This document shows, in pieces, positions 38,004 to 53,200 of a stretch of 64,000 nucleotides of DNA. Under the pieces are notes generated by a model. That model did no database searches, was not told where the DNA came from, and saw only the letters and a program-made list of their open reading frames with translations. Each line of letters begins with the position of its first letter. Positions within the stretch are counted from its first letter, which is position 1. A program made the position numbers and the translations under genes. The stretch is from the NCBI GenBank assembly GCA_021018995.1, contig CM037587.1, positions 4,404,866-4,468,865 on the forward strand, in the 5' to 3' direction. This DNA comes from Chloranthus sessilifolius (taxonomy: Eukaryota > Streptophyta > Magnoliopsida > Chloranthales > Chloranthaceae).

Positions 38004-38440
38004 ATCGAATCACCCATCTTCCAAACTACATACATGATATCATTTATGTTATAGAACATTTTTTAGAATCTTATTTTCATAATTTTAAGTATAAATATTT
38101 TTCATATGTTGATCAAGTGACTTTTTAGAATTTTTTCGGGCCCGGCTTACCTACGAAAAAAAATCAAATACATAACCCTTTCTGTTCCACGTTGACTGTA
38201 TGACTTTTTTGAGACCTTCTTAACAATCCCATTTAACTAAAAGCTTCCCAAGTAGTATAATGCGCTAAAATTTTCTTCAAGTAGTCATATTTTTCTAAGT
38301 TTCTCTATGGAATTACGTAGTCAACATTATGAACTATGCAAAAAAATAAACGGTTATATATATATATATATATGATCAACCTTGTCAGTGGTGTGAAAAA
38401 TAAAGGATGAAGTCATGTTTAATATAACATGGTCTCAGCC

Positions 38441-38472
<32 letters not shown>

Positions 38473-41400
38473 ACGCCTGAGACTATGGGGCTCAAACTCA
38501 CCGTGGGCGTTGAGTTAGATTCAGTTGGGGTCCATGTGACATCCGTTCAAGGGATCGGCTTCTATGATAATTTGCCTAAGAACGATCGGGGACGACTCAA
38601 AAAATTTGGGTATGATTGGATACATTTTCACCATCCAAAAATGTGGTTAAAAGGAAAAAAAATTTAATGCACTAGAATGTGTGGGCAGTACCCAAACTTT
38701 GACCACTAAAAGAACCTTTTTTTTTATAACTTTCTTTATAAATCATATGTCACGTGGCATGTGATCTAGGGCTCTAACGTATCATCCTTAGTAAGGTTCA
38801 AACTCCTTGTCCCATTTGACTCTATATATATTTAGACTAAGGGTTCCATCCATGGATCAAAATATCTTTGGAGGTCACTGATACGGTACATTGAATGTAC
38901 AATGTCGGTCTTTTATATGGTGTTTATCGGACGATACATTGAATGTATCGTCTGGTACTTTCCGATACCGATACATATCATCCGATACGTATTAATTTTC
39001 CGGCATTTTAATCTATGGTTCCATCCCACATCGAGAATCCTATCAAAAGTAGGTACAAAATTTGCTGATAGGATTCTTTGGCCAAATGGAACTTCCAAGC
39101 AGGAATCAAAATCTCATATTTTCATATCGTACCGTTCAGCCCCAAAACCAATACGTATCGATTCCGAACGATACATTGCAATGTATTGTGAAATGTATCA
39201 TCCAGTATTTTGGGTTTTTATCTGGAGCGCAGTGATACGGTACCTTGAATGTACCGTATCGATGAAGTCCAAAACCAATACATAGCGGACGATACGTATT
39301 GTATCGGATGATATTTTTATCCATGCTTCCAAGGGACTTCATGTAGGCGGCACCCATTAATAATTTCTTATATATTAATTAACTAATTAAATGGCCTTCT
39401 TGTCTTAATTTGTACCCTAATTAACACAGAAATTATTAATCCATTTTTTTATTTGCTTTTACTTTCAGATATTGGACAAAAGATGGAATCTGTTGGGCTC
39501 GGAACTCAAGAGTGTTGGACGTTGACGATACGTCAATGGGATTCCGGCTTTTGCGATTAAACGGATACGATGTTTCGGCTGGTACTTGATTAAAATTATA
39601 TAATTAAAGAAATTTTTAACTAAATTTTTTATTATACTAAACTAGTATTAACTATTAAATTATCCTTCTGCTTCTTTTACCTATAGTCACGAAAGTCAGT
39701 TTTTTCAACAAAAAAATAAATAAATATAAAAACCTATGAATTAAGGTTTAACAAATTTTATTGAATTTAACTGAGATGAATAACCCATATACATTTATAA
39801 TTTTACATATAGATTTCGTAATTATAGATGTGCCTTACATTGAATCCTTTATAGCTTCTTTTGTAATTATATATGTGCCCTACATTGAACCCTTTATAGC
39901 CTATGTGCTCTAAGAGACTACTTCAATCCAAAGTTTTAAACTCTTGTGCTAGTTGTAGCTCCCTTTTATTTATTAAAAACATTATTTCTTACTTGAAGTA
40001 TATGATAACTTGTTTTTAATTTTTTTGTCAGATTTTTTTGAAATTTTCGGAACTGATGCTTTGCTGAATTGTTACGGTATCCCGATTTTGTAAATATGCT
40101 CTTATGTTTGTTTTAGAGGCATTTCGACAATTCGAGAAAGATGGCGAGTTTTTCTGCTTTGCCGGGCAATCGAATCAAGCCGTAACCGGAATATACAACT
40201 TGAACAGGGCTTCTCAGTTGTCATTCCCCGGAGAGAAGATTCTTGAAGATGCCAAGACATTTTCATTCAATTTCCTTACTCAAAAACAAGCTTCCAAACA
40301 ACTTTTAGATAAATGGATTATAATGAAAGACCTAGCTGGGGAGGTAAATTTAATATTCACAATTGAAGAGAGACAGAGAGAGAGAGACAAATATCTATGA
40401 CGGACAAAGTTATATGGCGGATGAGAAACGGCAAACCATTCAACGGGCTGCTGATGTGGTGCGATGCAAGCGCAATGAGGCTAACAATGCACGTCGGGGC
40501 AGCCACTTATATTGCACCACATAAGCATCCCTTGAATGATTTGTTATTTTTCCATTCATTATAATTTTCCACCTATGACCATTGTTAACCTTTGAATTGG
40601 GGTCAAATATTTCAAATTTCAACCAACAGTCATATATTTATGTGTATAGCATAGGAACTTTACAATTAACCATTTACCATTTTATGCTCATAGAAATAAA
40701 CTGCTTTAACAACATACATTTATGCCACATGGCACACTTTTCGAAGCAAATATAGGTCATCAAAGGGAGTGGGTCCAAAACTTAAGACTTCAAACATGCA
40801 TACTTGGCAAATATATATATATATATATATTATCCAGGTAAGATACTCCTGTGGATGATCGATTTTGTGCATGTTACCATAGCACCTGATTCTGAAATTA
40901 AGTGTCAAGTGGACCCACTTAACATGAGTGCAGAGTTCAACTCTAACTCAAGTGATATATATATATATATATGATCCTCTCATTTGAGTCACGGGACATA
41001 ATATTATGATATGTCTCACCAATTGTCTTTTCAAAGCTCACTGAAATAACATCCAACTAATAGGAGCTCGAGTAATAAGATTATGTCTATGATTCGAGTC
41101 ATATATTCATTTCCCTCTATAGATATAAAGATAAATAGGTGTGTGTGTGTTGGGTACGTGAGTTTTTGGTGGCATGTCAAGTGAGGTGGCAATATTTAGA
41201 TCATTTAGAGAGAAAAAAATTCAAAATGACAACTTCACAATGTATTTTGTGACGTTTAAAATTTGAATTAATAAATCACTATTAAAATTTTAATTTTTTA
41301 TTTAAATATTGATTTATACAACTTGTTAAAACTTCACATTACACTAGAACGCTATTTTGAGTGTCACATGGAGCTCCACATGAGATTTATGTAACTATCT

Positions 41401-41696
41401 TGTATACTCCAAGTGAATCGATTAGATGGCTCTAATTGCCCAATCAATGTGATTCTTTAGCTGAGACATGACGGGATGCAGCTTTGTTTCATCAAATAAA
41501 TGAGTTATGCAGCATAAAATTGAGCTGTCCTGACCCTATCCTTGTACATGGGGTCGTCAATCAGTGGAGCTAGTATCTTTTATTAATCATATATGAAAAA
41601 GCATAAAGCAATTTTGTAGTCATCAGTAAGTACCATCATGTAATAAGTTAACAACTCTTTTATTAATTATTTAATATTTATTTTATTTACGCATTT

Positions 41697-41731
<35 letters not shown>

Positions 41732-41841
41732 CGTGGAGTCAGCGAGCAGTATCCTTTAATAAGAACCATCATATAATAAGTTATAACAACTCTTTTATTA
41801 ATTAATTAATATTTATTTTAATTTGTTTTTTTAATTAAATT

Positions 41842-41917
<76 letters not shown>

Positions 41918-42254
41918 ATGATCCTCTCATTGGGTCATGAAATATAGTCCCATGACTATAGCAATCATTGGTTACATGCATAGTATAAAAATCGGCCGAT
42001 GCTGATACATATCGGCCCCGATATGTATCGGTATCACAACTCAGTATTAGTATCGGTGTTGGCCGATACATATTGGATATCGGCCGATATGGTTTCGATT
42101 TCGGCCAATACTTCTATTTTTTTTCTTTTTCTTTTTTTTTAAAATATATATGACAATATGTATCGGCCAAGTCGTATCGGTCCTCTATGAACCAATAGCC
42201 AAATCCGATACCCATTTTGACTCCTTCCTTGCATGTTTGATCATGACTCATATA

Positions 42255-42314
<60 letters not shown>

Positions 42315-43043
42315 TTAGATTAGATTAGATTAGATTAGATTAGATGCATGGCTCATTCTTATATCATATCTAACAATCAATAGGTGAAGTATGCTCTCGA
42401 TTTTCCATGGTACGCTAGCCTACCTCGTATAGAGACGAGATTCTACCTAGAGCAATACGGTGGCGAAGATGACGTATGGATAGGGAAGACTCTGTACAGG
42501 TTATTAACACTGAATCTTACCAACTTTATTGAGGAATGATAGCTTAGAATGTTGCTCCATTATTAGTATAGTGGTACCCCCTCATCTTCGGATGGTTCCT
42601 ACTTCAGCACATGACACCACCAATATTTTTACTATATTCGTTCTTATAGACTAATAATATGTCTGAGCATGGTTTTAATTATCCGACTAATATATCGGCC
42701 GATATCAATGTGTCTAATATGTCTGAGCATGGTTTTAAATGTCGATCGTATGCTATATCCAATATATATCGGCCTATATGTATCGGGTTAGGACCCTTTC
42801 CATATGACAACTCTGATTTGATATATGATTAAATATCGGGTCAAATTAGTCAATCATTAGTCAACATCGGCCCATATCATGTCATATCAGCAGTATCATA
42901 TCAACTGAAATTTTAAAAATGATACTTCAATATTATCTGAGAGGTGTATCGGCTTGGGACCCAGCTGTTATGTCGATATGTAAGGACTATTAAATCCCTA
43001 TCCATGTGCCATAATACGAAAAATGCCTTTGGGAAATTATTTT

Positions 43044-43107
<64 letters not shown>

Positions 43108-45486
43108 CAATGTATTATTTTTTTTGCATGTAGTGATGCACCTGACAAAGGGTGCAGGTTAGCATATATTAGTATTGGAAGTATAACATGCGCCAAACGT
43201 GTATACCCACTCTGCAGGATGGCTAACGTGAACAACAATGGATATCTGGAGCTTGCAAAACTAGATTTCAACAATTGCCAAGCACTGCATCAGCAAGAAT
43301 GGCTTGGTATCCAAAAGTAAGTTATTAATTAATAAAGATGAATCTGATCATGAATGGGGCTAGGTTCATTAAGTATCTAGTTTTTCACATAATAGGAGAT
43401 GAATCTAACTGCCGGAAGGGGTAGGTTCATCATGGACTTCTTATCAATTATTAGCCATTACGAATAGATATCAATCCGGCCGAGGACTGCTACCCAGTCA
43501 GATACTAATATCAGTCTCGGTATTTGTGACGCCGTCAGTATCCACCCAAATATTGTTTTTTTATTATTTTATTTTATTTTATGATAAAAATATTCGATGC
43601 TAATATTGGTTGATGTCTTATACGTGTAGGCCGATACCAATCAGCCAAATTTTGCCGAAATTTTTTCGAGTTTCCTCCTTGCTGATTTATTGCGGACTTG
43701 TCTATATGTTTCATACAATTTATACATACATGCATTCGAACGTACCAATCTTTTTTTAATTTAAAATGAAAACAAAATGTCACTTTACTTAACCTTTGTA
43801 CTTTTTTCCTCAACCTCTTCACGGTGGCACAGTTGGCAGTTGGAGGGAAGTTTGGGGGAGCTTGGAGTAAGCGAATATGAGGTCCTGGAAGCCTATTTTT
43901 TGGCAGCATCAAATATGTACGAACCGGAAAGATGGACCGGGCGGCTCGCTTGGGCTCGAACCACGGTTCTCCTGAAGGCTGTCTCCGTTTACTTCGAAGG
44001 GTGCACCACCGACCAACTCAATGCCTTCATTGAAGCCTTTTGTGCCACTGACAGCAGGTATGATAAATCTAGAATCACTTATTAGTCACATACAGTTTTT
44101 GAAGTTACATGTGATGTTTATGTTATACCCAATACCCGACCCGACCTGATATTTTACCAGGTCGAGGGCATAAACTTGACCCTGCCCTCGCCCTGTCACA
44201 TGAGACATCCGACCCCATCTTCAAATTAGGTCAGGTTGGGTGGAGTCCTATCAGGCATTTGTGATTTTCTTATTGGCCAACACAAAATTTTGACCTAACT
44301 CGGCCACCCAACCCTCTGATCGCTCTAGCATTCAAGCTGCTTACCCAGGACTGGCCCTAAGATTATTATTATTATTATTATTTTTTGCCTAAAATTTGAG
44401 TCCTAAGTGACTACCTCTTGGGCCAATGCCCATAGCCGACCTTCCATTGTGCTTACCATATATAACTCTAAGTACATCAACCTTGTAAAATTTTAGTTCT
44501 AGGTGACAGCCTCTTGGGCTTATGCCCATAGCCGACCTTGCATTGTGCTTACTATATATAACTCTAAGTACATCCACCTTGCACTAATTAATATGTGCAC
44601 CTTCAAGGCGTAAGGTGGGTGCTCTTACAAGTTTCAGTAGGTGTAAATATAAGTATCTTGCATTAGGTTTCCGTACAGTCTCAAAAACTAATATTTTGTC
44701 TTGACAAGTGCATAAAATAATGATTCTTTGGAGGACAGACAAGTTTCAATCGGCACCACATATCAAGGGCACCGGTGCTTCGATAAAAATAAAAATAAAT
44801 AATAATAATAATTTTTTAGCGATGCGCCGATGCTTCTATATAGAAGCATTGGCGTTTCGATAGAAAAAAAAATTAGCGAGGCATCGATACCTCGATATAA
44901 AGGCGTCAGTGCCCCTAAAATGAGGCGTCGGATCCCCTAAAACAAGGCATTGGCACCCTGGCACCGGGGTGCCCGCGTCTCGCAATCGGGGTGTCGACAC
45001 CTCATTTTTGGGGTGTCGGTGCTTCGCTGCCAAGGTGCTACATTACAAAAAATAAGACTATTAGCAGTAGTTTTTTTAACAAAAAACTGTTGCTATTAGT
45101 CCTGTGGCTACCAAAAACTACCACTATTAGTCTAGCCGCTACAAAAAATTGCCTTAACTGCAAGTGCTCCTAAAACACCTTATTTTTATAGTGCTAACGC
45201 TTTGCTATTGGGCGAACACATTTTTTGAGTAGAATATACTTGAAAAAGTAAGTCTAATACTTGAAAAAATGGAGATAAGAAAGAGAAAAGAAAGACTTTA
45301 AAAAAGTCAAGAATAACGGTTTGAAGGATATTTAACTTTTAAAATATTTTAAAAGTATAACCCTAATTAGTAAAGTGGGCCCCATGTCACCCATCACTTC
45401 ACGAAAAGGGCACTACATGTTGCACTCATATCAATTGGCGTAGAGATATCTCTATGCCAAATACCTCTACACCCAGGCGCAAATCC

Positions 45487-45565
<79 letters not shown>

Positions 45566-48500
45566 TAAAATTCTTATGCATATATCTTATAATTTATATA
45601 GGGTGATGAAGAGAGGGAGGGACTAGCCCCAAAAGAGTGGGTAGGGCCCTTTTGGTCTACCCAAAAGGTTCTTGTTGTTGAGATATTGTGAAAATGATGG
45701 ATCATAATAAAAAGTACTCTACCCAATGACGTGACCAATCTAATTGGAGTCTTCCTTGTGACAACCTGACTTTCTCGTATCCAAAACACCGGGAAAGCCG
45801 GCTCACTATCTACTAGATATATCCATAACTTAAATGAAAATTAACACAGATATAAATATATATATAACAAAAGAGACCTTCTATCTCTATTCACACACAT
45901 AACCAAAATAGAATAAAACAGAACTATGGATAATGGCTGACCATCATTTAAACAATGGTTCCTAATAGTGATTGCCCAAAATGTATATATAAGCATGCAA
46001 ATTCTCATCACATACAAAATACTCAATGTATTAGGCCCAGAGCCCATAAATCCAAAACGTATTCAATTCAAAATAAACAAAAACTATACCGAGTTCAAGA
46101 TCCCACGTCTATGGGTAGAACTCGTCAGGTGGAATCTCTGTATCTTCCTCTAGATTGTAATCTGGATCACTCTCGTAGCCCTGATCCTAAGTAATATTTA
46201 CATCTGTGACGTATAGTCGGGGTGAGCTAACAGTTTAAGCTCTGTAGAAGAAAAGTTAATCTCAATTACATCTTATCAAAACAAACATGATTTCAACGAC
46301 ATGATTCGAAGCATATAATTTTCAAAGCAGATATTTAAAGCGGATTAAATAACTAAATTTCAAAGGCTAAGATCAAATGTAGTTTTAAAAATTGAATTCA
46401 AACAAATCGGGATTTCAGATAGTTTCAGATTCTTATTTGTTCTTAACTTGTACATATAATGTTTCTCTTATCAGTAACTTAAATCATAACTTAATTAACC
46501 TCCAAAGCAATTATAGCTTGGGAGGCAGAGATTTCTGATGGGAACTCCTACCTAATCATCGTCGTTCAATGAACACTTTTCGAAAACGCGACAAGTCCCT
46601 GTGTTATGAGGAAAACTTGTGCCATACAAATTTACCGTTAATACGGTTCAAAGAGTGGAGAGGTTCGTTCATGTGAACCTTACATCAAATGCGGATTCTA
46701 ATATATAATTCATTGTATTTAAGTAAATAGCTAGATTCAGGGTTATGAGTTCAGAGTTTAAGTACAATTTCAAGTTCAAAGGCGGATTCAGATTTTCAGA
46801 GTTCGTGATCATGTTTAGAAGTAAAATTTAGATTTATCGTATTCAAATCGATCACATTATGTTATTCATGTAAATTAAGACGGAATGTAATTGGTATTGA
46901 GGTTCCCCTACCTTAGCTATGAGTCATGCAAAACAATTATAAATCCTTACGGACATTCCCAAAGTCTCAATCTACATTACATTGCATACATATAACACGT
47001 ATTAATGATCTAAATTAAAGGATCAACACGTCGCATATCACAAGGTTTTCCAAAGAAAATTGACAAAATTAGACACAAGGCAAATCGATCGATCGATTTC
47101 CAAAGGTAGGGAAAAATCGATCGATCGATTTCCCCAGAAAATTTGCATATTTCTATTCTATACAATTCGATCGATCAGGAACCAATCAATCGATTTTAAC
47201 AAATTTTGTAGCCCTTCGGCCTTCTTCTTCCTCGATTTGTTTTCTCTCAAAACTTATTTGATACAGCTCAAATTTAATCCATTCATCTATCTAAACTTAG
47301 AACAATTATTTACTACCTAATAATATAACATTGCTCACTTTTTCACGGCCGATTACGTGGCTCACGATGATTTCTTTTGAAAGGAGGTTTCAAAGTGACA
47401 CGGTGGGATCTCACGATGATCGTGATCAACGAAGCTCGAGGTGTTGAGCAGCTCAACACACACTAATTCTGCCTCCCTCAACTCGCGTATGATGTGACCA
47501 TAATGATCGGTTCACAACCATCGAAACCCACACTCTCTCATTCTCTCAGATCTATTCAATACCGGAGTTCAACGGTTCCTCATGGTAGAAGTTGACAAGA
47601 CTGGGCTCTCGTAATGCAAGTGTCAAGTTCCACGCGAAGAATGCGGAACTTGCGGGGCGATGTCACGATCAAAATCTCAATGAGAGGGTTTGAAGGGGAG
47701 GAAGCTCTTCTCCTCTCTTTCAAGGTGAAATAACCAAATGAAATAAATATCTTAGATATTTATTTCAACACCTTATCCACTTGACTTAAAGGGACATATT
47801 GGGCGTTGAGCAGGCACACCGTGATTCGATGCACGACTCTCTCTCCTAAAAGTCAAATAAGAATTCTACACCTACTTCGCAAGCATATTCTATTCTCGTC
47901 ACTATTTAGTCGAAAAGTTCAAGGCGGCATTGGTTGTCATGCCGGACACGAACACGTGGCTAGTCGCGTTCGGGTTCGAAATATTCGGAACGTTACACTT
48001 CCTACTATGGTTTACAATTTTGGATACCTCTAAATGTGTCCACGTATTCTCTAAAAATAATTTATTCCTTCGAATTATATGATGAAGATCGTTTTTCACC
48101 CCACACAATAGATCTTGAGATCACAGCTCACCTATTAAACGGTCAGTGGTCAGTGTGTGATTCCACGCGTCACAAATTCCAAAAAAATGGCCTTAAAATC
48201 ACGTTTGACCATAATGTGGATTATATAATTTAAGGGCCATTTTTTAGGGATCTGTGACACATTGAATCAAAAACTCATCTTCTGGTATGTGCGATATAAT
48301 CTCAAGATCTATTGTGTTGAAGATTTGGATGGAAAATGATCTCCATCATCCAATTCTAAGGAATCAATAATTTTCGAGAGGTCTCGGACATGAGCGCTTT
48401 CATAAAATGAACGGGCGCATTTATAGGTACCTTGTAAATTTTACCTTTTACTTAACAGGGTTTAACAATTCATTATTTAAAATTTTCACATGTGCTTAAA

Positions 48501-50186
48501 CTTAAAATAAAGTAAAAACTGAGTTAGACAAAAATGCCCTTCAGTATCATTATTAGACCAGTCAGTTTTATATGATACCCTAGTGATCGGGTCTCATATA
48601 CGATCAATCAGTCGACTATAAGACCGACCCATCGGTCTCTAATGGGACCCGATCTATCCTATAGTGGATTTATCTTGTTTGGAAAATATAGTGAAGGTTG
48701 TGACCCTCTCAAATAAAAAAAATCCTATGAAATAAGATATTTCAGTGGCATTTGCTGTTAAGGCAGTTTTTGCTAGTGACAGGGCTAATAGCAGTAAATT
48801 TTTATTAAAAAAACTGCCACTAATACCAAAAATGTATAATAATAAAATAAGGCGTCTCAGTGTCTTATTTTTGTAGTGGACTGAAAACTTTAACTAATAC
48901 AAAAAAACCAAAAATAACTAAAAATAATAAAATTAATATATAATAATAAAATAATTAAGAAATAAGATTTTGAATAAAAAATACATAAAAAATGTAACCA
49001 TAAATCACAAATCTTGATTTATAGATCTACAATCATAAATCTACTATTATAAATTGGCTTGGGAAAATTTTGGAAAAAAAAAATGCTAAAGTTTGCAAAT
49101 TTGGAAAAACGTAAAAATTTGGGAAAATTAAAAAGAATTCTAAAAAGATATTGATAAAAAAATTTATAAATGAGAAAAATAGGGTAAAAGGCAGGAAAAG
49201 GCGGAAAATTCACATTTTATTTGCAAAATCCGTAGTTTTTCTCAAAAAACTCATATTTTTCAAAAATTTGCAATTTGATCAAAATTTAATCGTTAACTGA
49301 AAAGGTCATGATTAATACACGTTTTTCCAAAAAGTCCCGTATTTGATAACAATGGTTATGTTTCTACATTAATGGGATGTACAAATTTTCTTTTTATTAA
49401 GTTTATAATTCCTTTTTAATTTTCTTTTGTTCTTCTTTCTTCCAGTATAGATTTATGATCACACATTTTTTAGCTTAAAATTTACTTTTAACTTTTTTTT
49501 TTAAATTATTAAAATAAACTATTTTTTTCATTGATTCCTGCAGGTCAGACTGGAAAAAATATAAAAAGGGGCTTCTTCGAACCATACTCGAAACCCTAGA
49601 CAATCTCTCTAGGGAAACCTTGAAGGCTCATGGTAGACTCGTTTACCAACAGTTACGCGACACTGTAAGTAGTTATAGTCATAATATATTTTCTAAATAA
49701 GATCATGTTTTTGGACAACTCAAAATGGACGTTGTGATTGAGTGTCATATGCCACATGACATTCGATCTAAGCTCTCGGGGGCATCAATTTTAGCTCTCT
49801 CCCGCTCTGTTATATATATATATATATATGAGCTAATAATACTTATACACGAGATTTGTATCGTGACACATGGGTTAAAAGGAAAGACTTAGAATTTGTG
49901 CCGCAGGAACACCATCTAAGCCGTCTCATTTGAAGATTGATGTCAAATATTGACATGCAACATGATCTCTATCACTAAGCTTATTATATAATTTAATGAT
50001 TGATTGTGTTAAATCAAATGATAGAGATTGTGTTTTGTGCCGATTTTTGGCATTAACGATGTTTAAATCATTGCTTTTAAATCAGACAGCTTAGATGGCA
50101 TTTTACTTACCATAGGTCACAAAAATACTAAGTCTTTCTTTTTAGCCCATGTGCCATTATACAAATTGGGTGTATAAGTTGTAACT

Positions 50187-50231
<45 letters not shown>

Positions 50232-53200
50232 AAAAGGGATCCGTCCTTTATGAGAGGACTGTTACCGTCCTTCAACCTTTCACGTGAAGCTCCGCATGGC
50301 ATCCAAAATATTCTTTCGATGCCATATGAACCTTGGGTGCATTGCTTAGATCATCTTTAAAAAAAAAAAATTAAAAACTCATCTCTATAATTTAAATGGG
50401 AAAAATTTCAATACATCAGGATATGTGACCGGTACAACTTTTTTTTGGAGTTTATTTTTTATTAATCACATGATCCTAAGCCCATGGGGTTCAAACTCAT
50501 TGTCCCATTTGTGATATATATATAAAAGAGAGAGAGAACCCACTAGCTAGTTCGAAAGGAGCACTAAACTCCAAACTAGGATCAAGTGACAACAGAGTAC
50601 TGAGGATCTTGGATTCCCATTTCTTGCCTTATCAGTGGGAGGCCTGGATGCTGACGTGGCAGCCACAAGAAAACAAGGATGATCACCCGGTTCCAGGTAG
50701 CAGCGAAGCAGAGCTCGTCGTGCGCACGATAGCCCTGTGCGCCAGACAGCCTGTCCCAGAAGATATGTTATCGCATCCACAGTACCTTCACATGGCCCAA
50801 CTCACCAACGCCATTTGTCACCGCCTTCGTCGCTTTCCCTTCCTTAAAAAGGTCATATTCCTCTCTCTCTCTCTCCCTCTCCCTCTCTTGATCAAATTCG
50901 GTCATTTCTGTCCGTCCATTTTTAACTCCTCTCTTTTCCACATCAATTTACCATAAAAAGAAGCTCTTGGATTTTACAATTTTCTGTTTTTTTTTTTCCT
51001 GATCTCTTTATCCTGCAATTTATGGGCCTTAGGGCTGTCAACGGGTCAGGTTAGATCCCACAAATATCGGGTACCCGATATTTTATTTATAAAGTTAGAG
51101 AGTCGGGCCAGGTTTTTAAATCGTGTTGAACATATACCCGTGACTCATCGGGGCGAGTTGGATTGGGAGCACCTTCTAGTCGGCTCAGGCATATGTCATT
51201 CCCTCAATGAGCAACTAAAAGTTTGGCCCAACCCAACCCATTGACACCCCTATAAATGGTAAAGGCCCCACTCTCTTGATCGTCATTTAAACACCAAAAA
51301 TGGTATTTAAATGATCTTACATCATTGATGGTTTAAGATATATGTAATATACACCGTCAAAGTGATGAGACATGAACCATTCGATCTATGCATTCTAATA
51401 CCAACAATTTTTTTTTTTAATGGCTAATCGGTTCATGTCGGCTTATATGTAAGGGTCACAATGGGCCTTAAACAGGTTGAATATAATTGGGCCTCTTAGA
51501 ACTAGCATATACGAGACTTGATTATTAATCGGGTCGGGCTGCACAAGGCCAGGTCGTTAATTAATCGGGCTTACTTAGGTTGCCCCATACCCAGCCCATG
51601 ACGGGCCAGATGAGCTGGGCTCGGGTCAGCCCAAATATTTCCATCTAAATGGTCGTAATTGATTGGACCGGATCAGGCATTCAATGGGCTGATTAATCAT
51701 GTATTTTAATCGAGCCCAACCAATTTACTGATCAGGCCGGGCCGACCCAGCCCATTTATTAAGCAGACCTACCTATCTTAGCCCATACCCTGCCCATGAG
51801 GGCCGAATTGGGACGTGCCAGGTCTAACCCACTGAGACCCCTTATAGGCATGACTCTTTGATTGAGACATGTTCTAGTGATGAATTGCCACTTGGATAAG
51901 TTAGATGGCTCACAATTGTGAGCCAGGTGGCATAATGGTAAATCAAAAGTCTAATCTAATGGTGTAAGATTTAATTAAACACTAAGGGCACCAAAAATGC
52001 ATTCTCATTTGAATCAAACGATGGAGATTATTTTTTGTCTAAATCTTCCATACAGAAGACCTGGAGATCATATGTGTTTCATCAGACGATCAGATTTTGA
52101 TTTCATGTGACACACATCTTTGATTCAAATCAGTTGATGGTTTTCAGTGTTGGTGTCCCTTAGAGTTTTGGGGGGCAAAATAGGGTACCTCTAATGGGTT
52201 TTGAATGTTGGATTAAAAACATTTTACAGAAATTTACCACATTTTGTCACAAATATGCACTAAACAGCTGAATCCATCCTTTTAGCTACCACATTTTTGG
52301 CCACTTGATCTAATGCTTTGACACAGCACACAATTCTGTGGTATTCGATCCATCTACCGTTACCATCTGATTTGGGGTGGCTATGAGAGGTGGGACCTGT
52401 CTCTGATGGGACTCCCATATACAGCATGGATTGCCCCAAAAAATTGAGTTGATAGTGGTTCCTTAGTTCCTACCAAATTCGTCCATGGTGACCAAATTCT
52501 TCAGACTTTTTTAAAAAGTCACGAATCATTTGCCATTTTTTGGAAAAAATAAATAAAATTACAATTATGTCAAAGTGTCAAACTCGGTATCGGTATTGGG
52601 TATCGGTCAATGGAGGACCAATACAAATCGGCCGATATGTATCGGCCGATACCAAGTTATATACTTGTCATTTAAAAAAAATAAAAAAAATTAAGAAAAT
52701 CGATACTTTATCGGTCAATACCGATATTGATACCCGAGCTCATACCTGATATGTATTGGTTTGCCGAAAAACCAATATATATCGCCTATATGTATCAGTA
52801 TCGGCCGATATTTGATACTATGTTCTTAATATATAAGTTTGCACAGGCACTACATTTGGGCTGTCTATGTCGTATGACATCCTCAAAAAAAAAAAATAGA
52901 CTTGTTATTTTTGAAGCCTATGCCACATGGGATACCATCTAAAGCTTATTTGCTAATTTAAAAGTCATGATGTAAAGATCTTTGGTGCAAAATATTGGCA
53001 CAAAATTTGATCTCTACGATCTGATTCAACCATCAACTATTGAATTAGATGATGATAGACTTTCACTGTGTTGAATGTGGCACAAGTACTAAAAATTCGA
53101 AGTCTTTTTTTTTTACACTATAAAAAATAAGACTATTAGCGACATAAAAAATTACTGCTATTAACAAAAAAAATGCCGCTACTAGTCCTGTTGCTATTGA

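Noticed and set aside
44389-44577. Minus-strand ORF with duplicated sequence
   Set aside because: It spans a 108-bp tandem duplication, a multiple of three, and looks like chance low-complexity coding.
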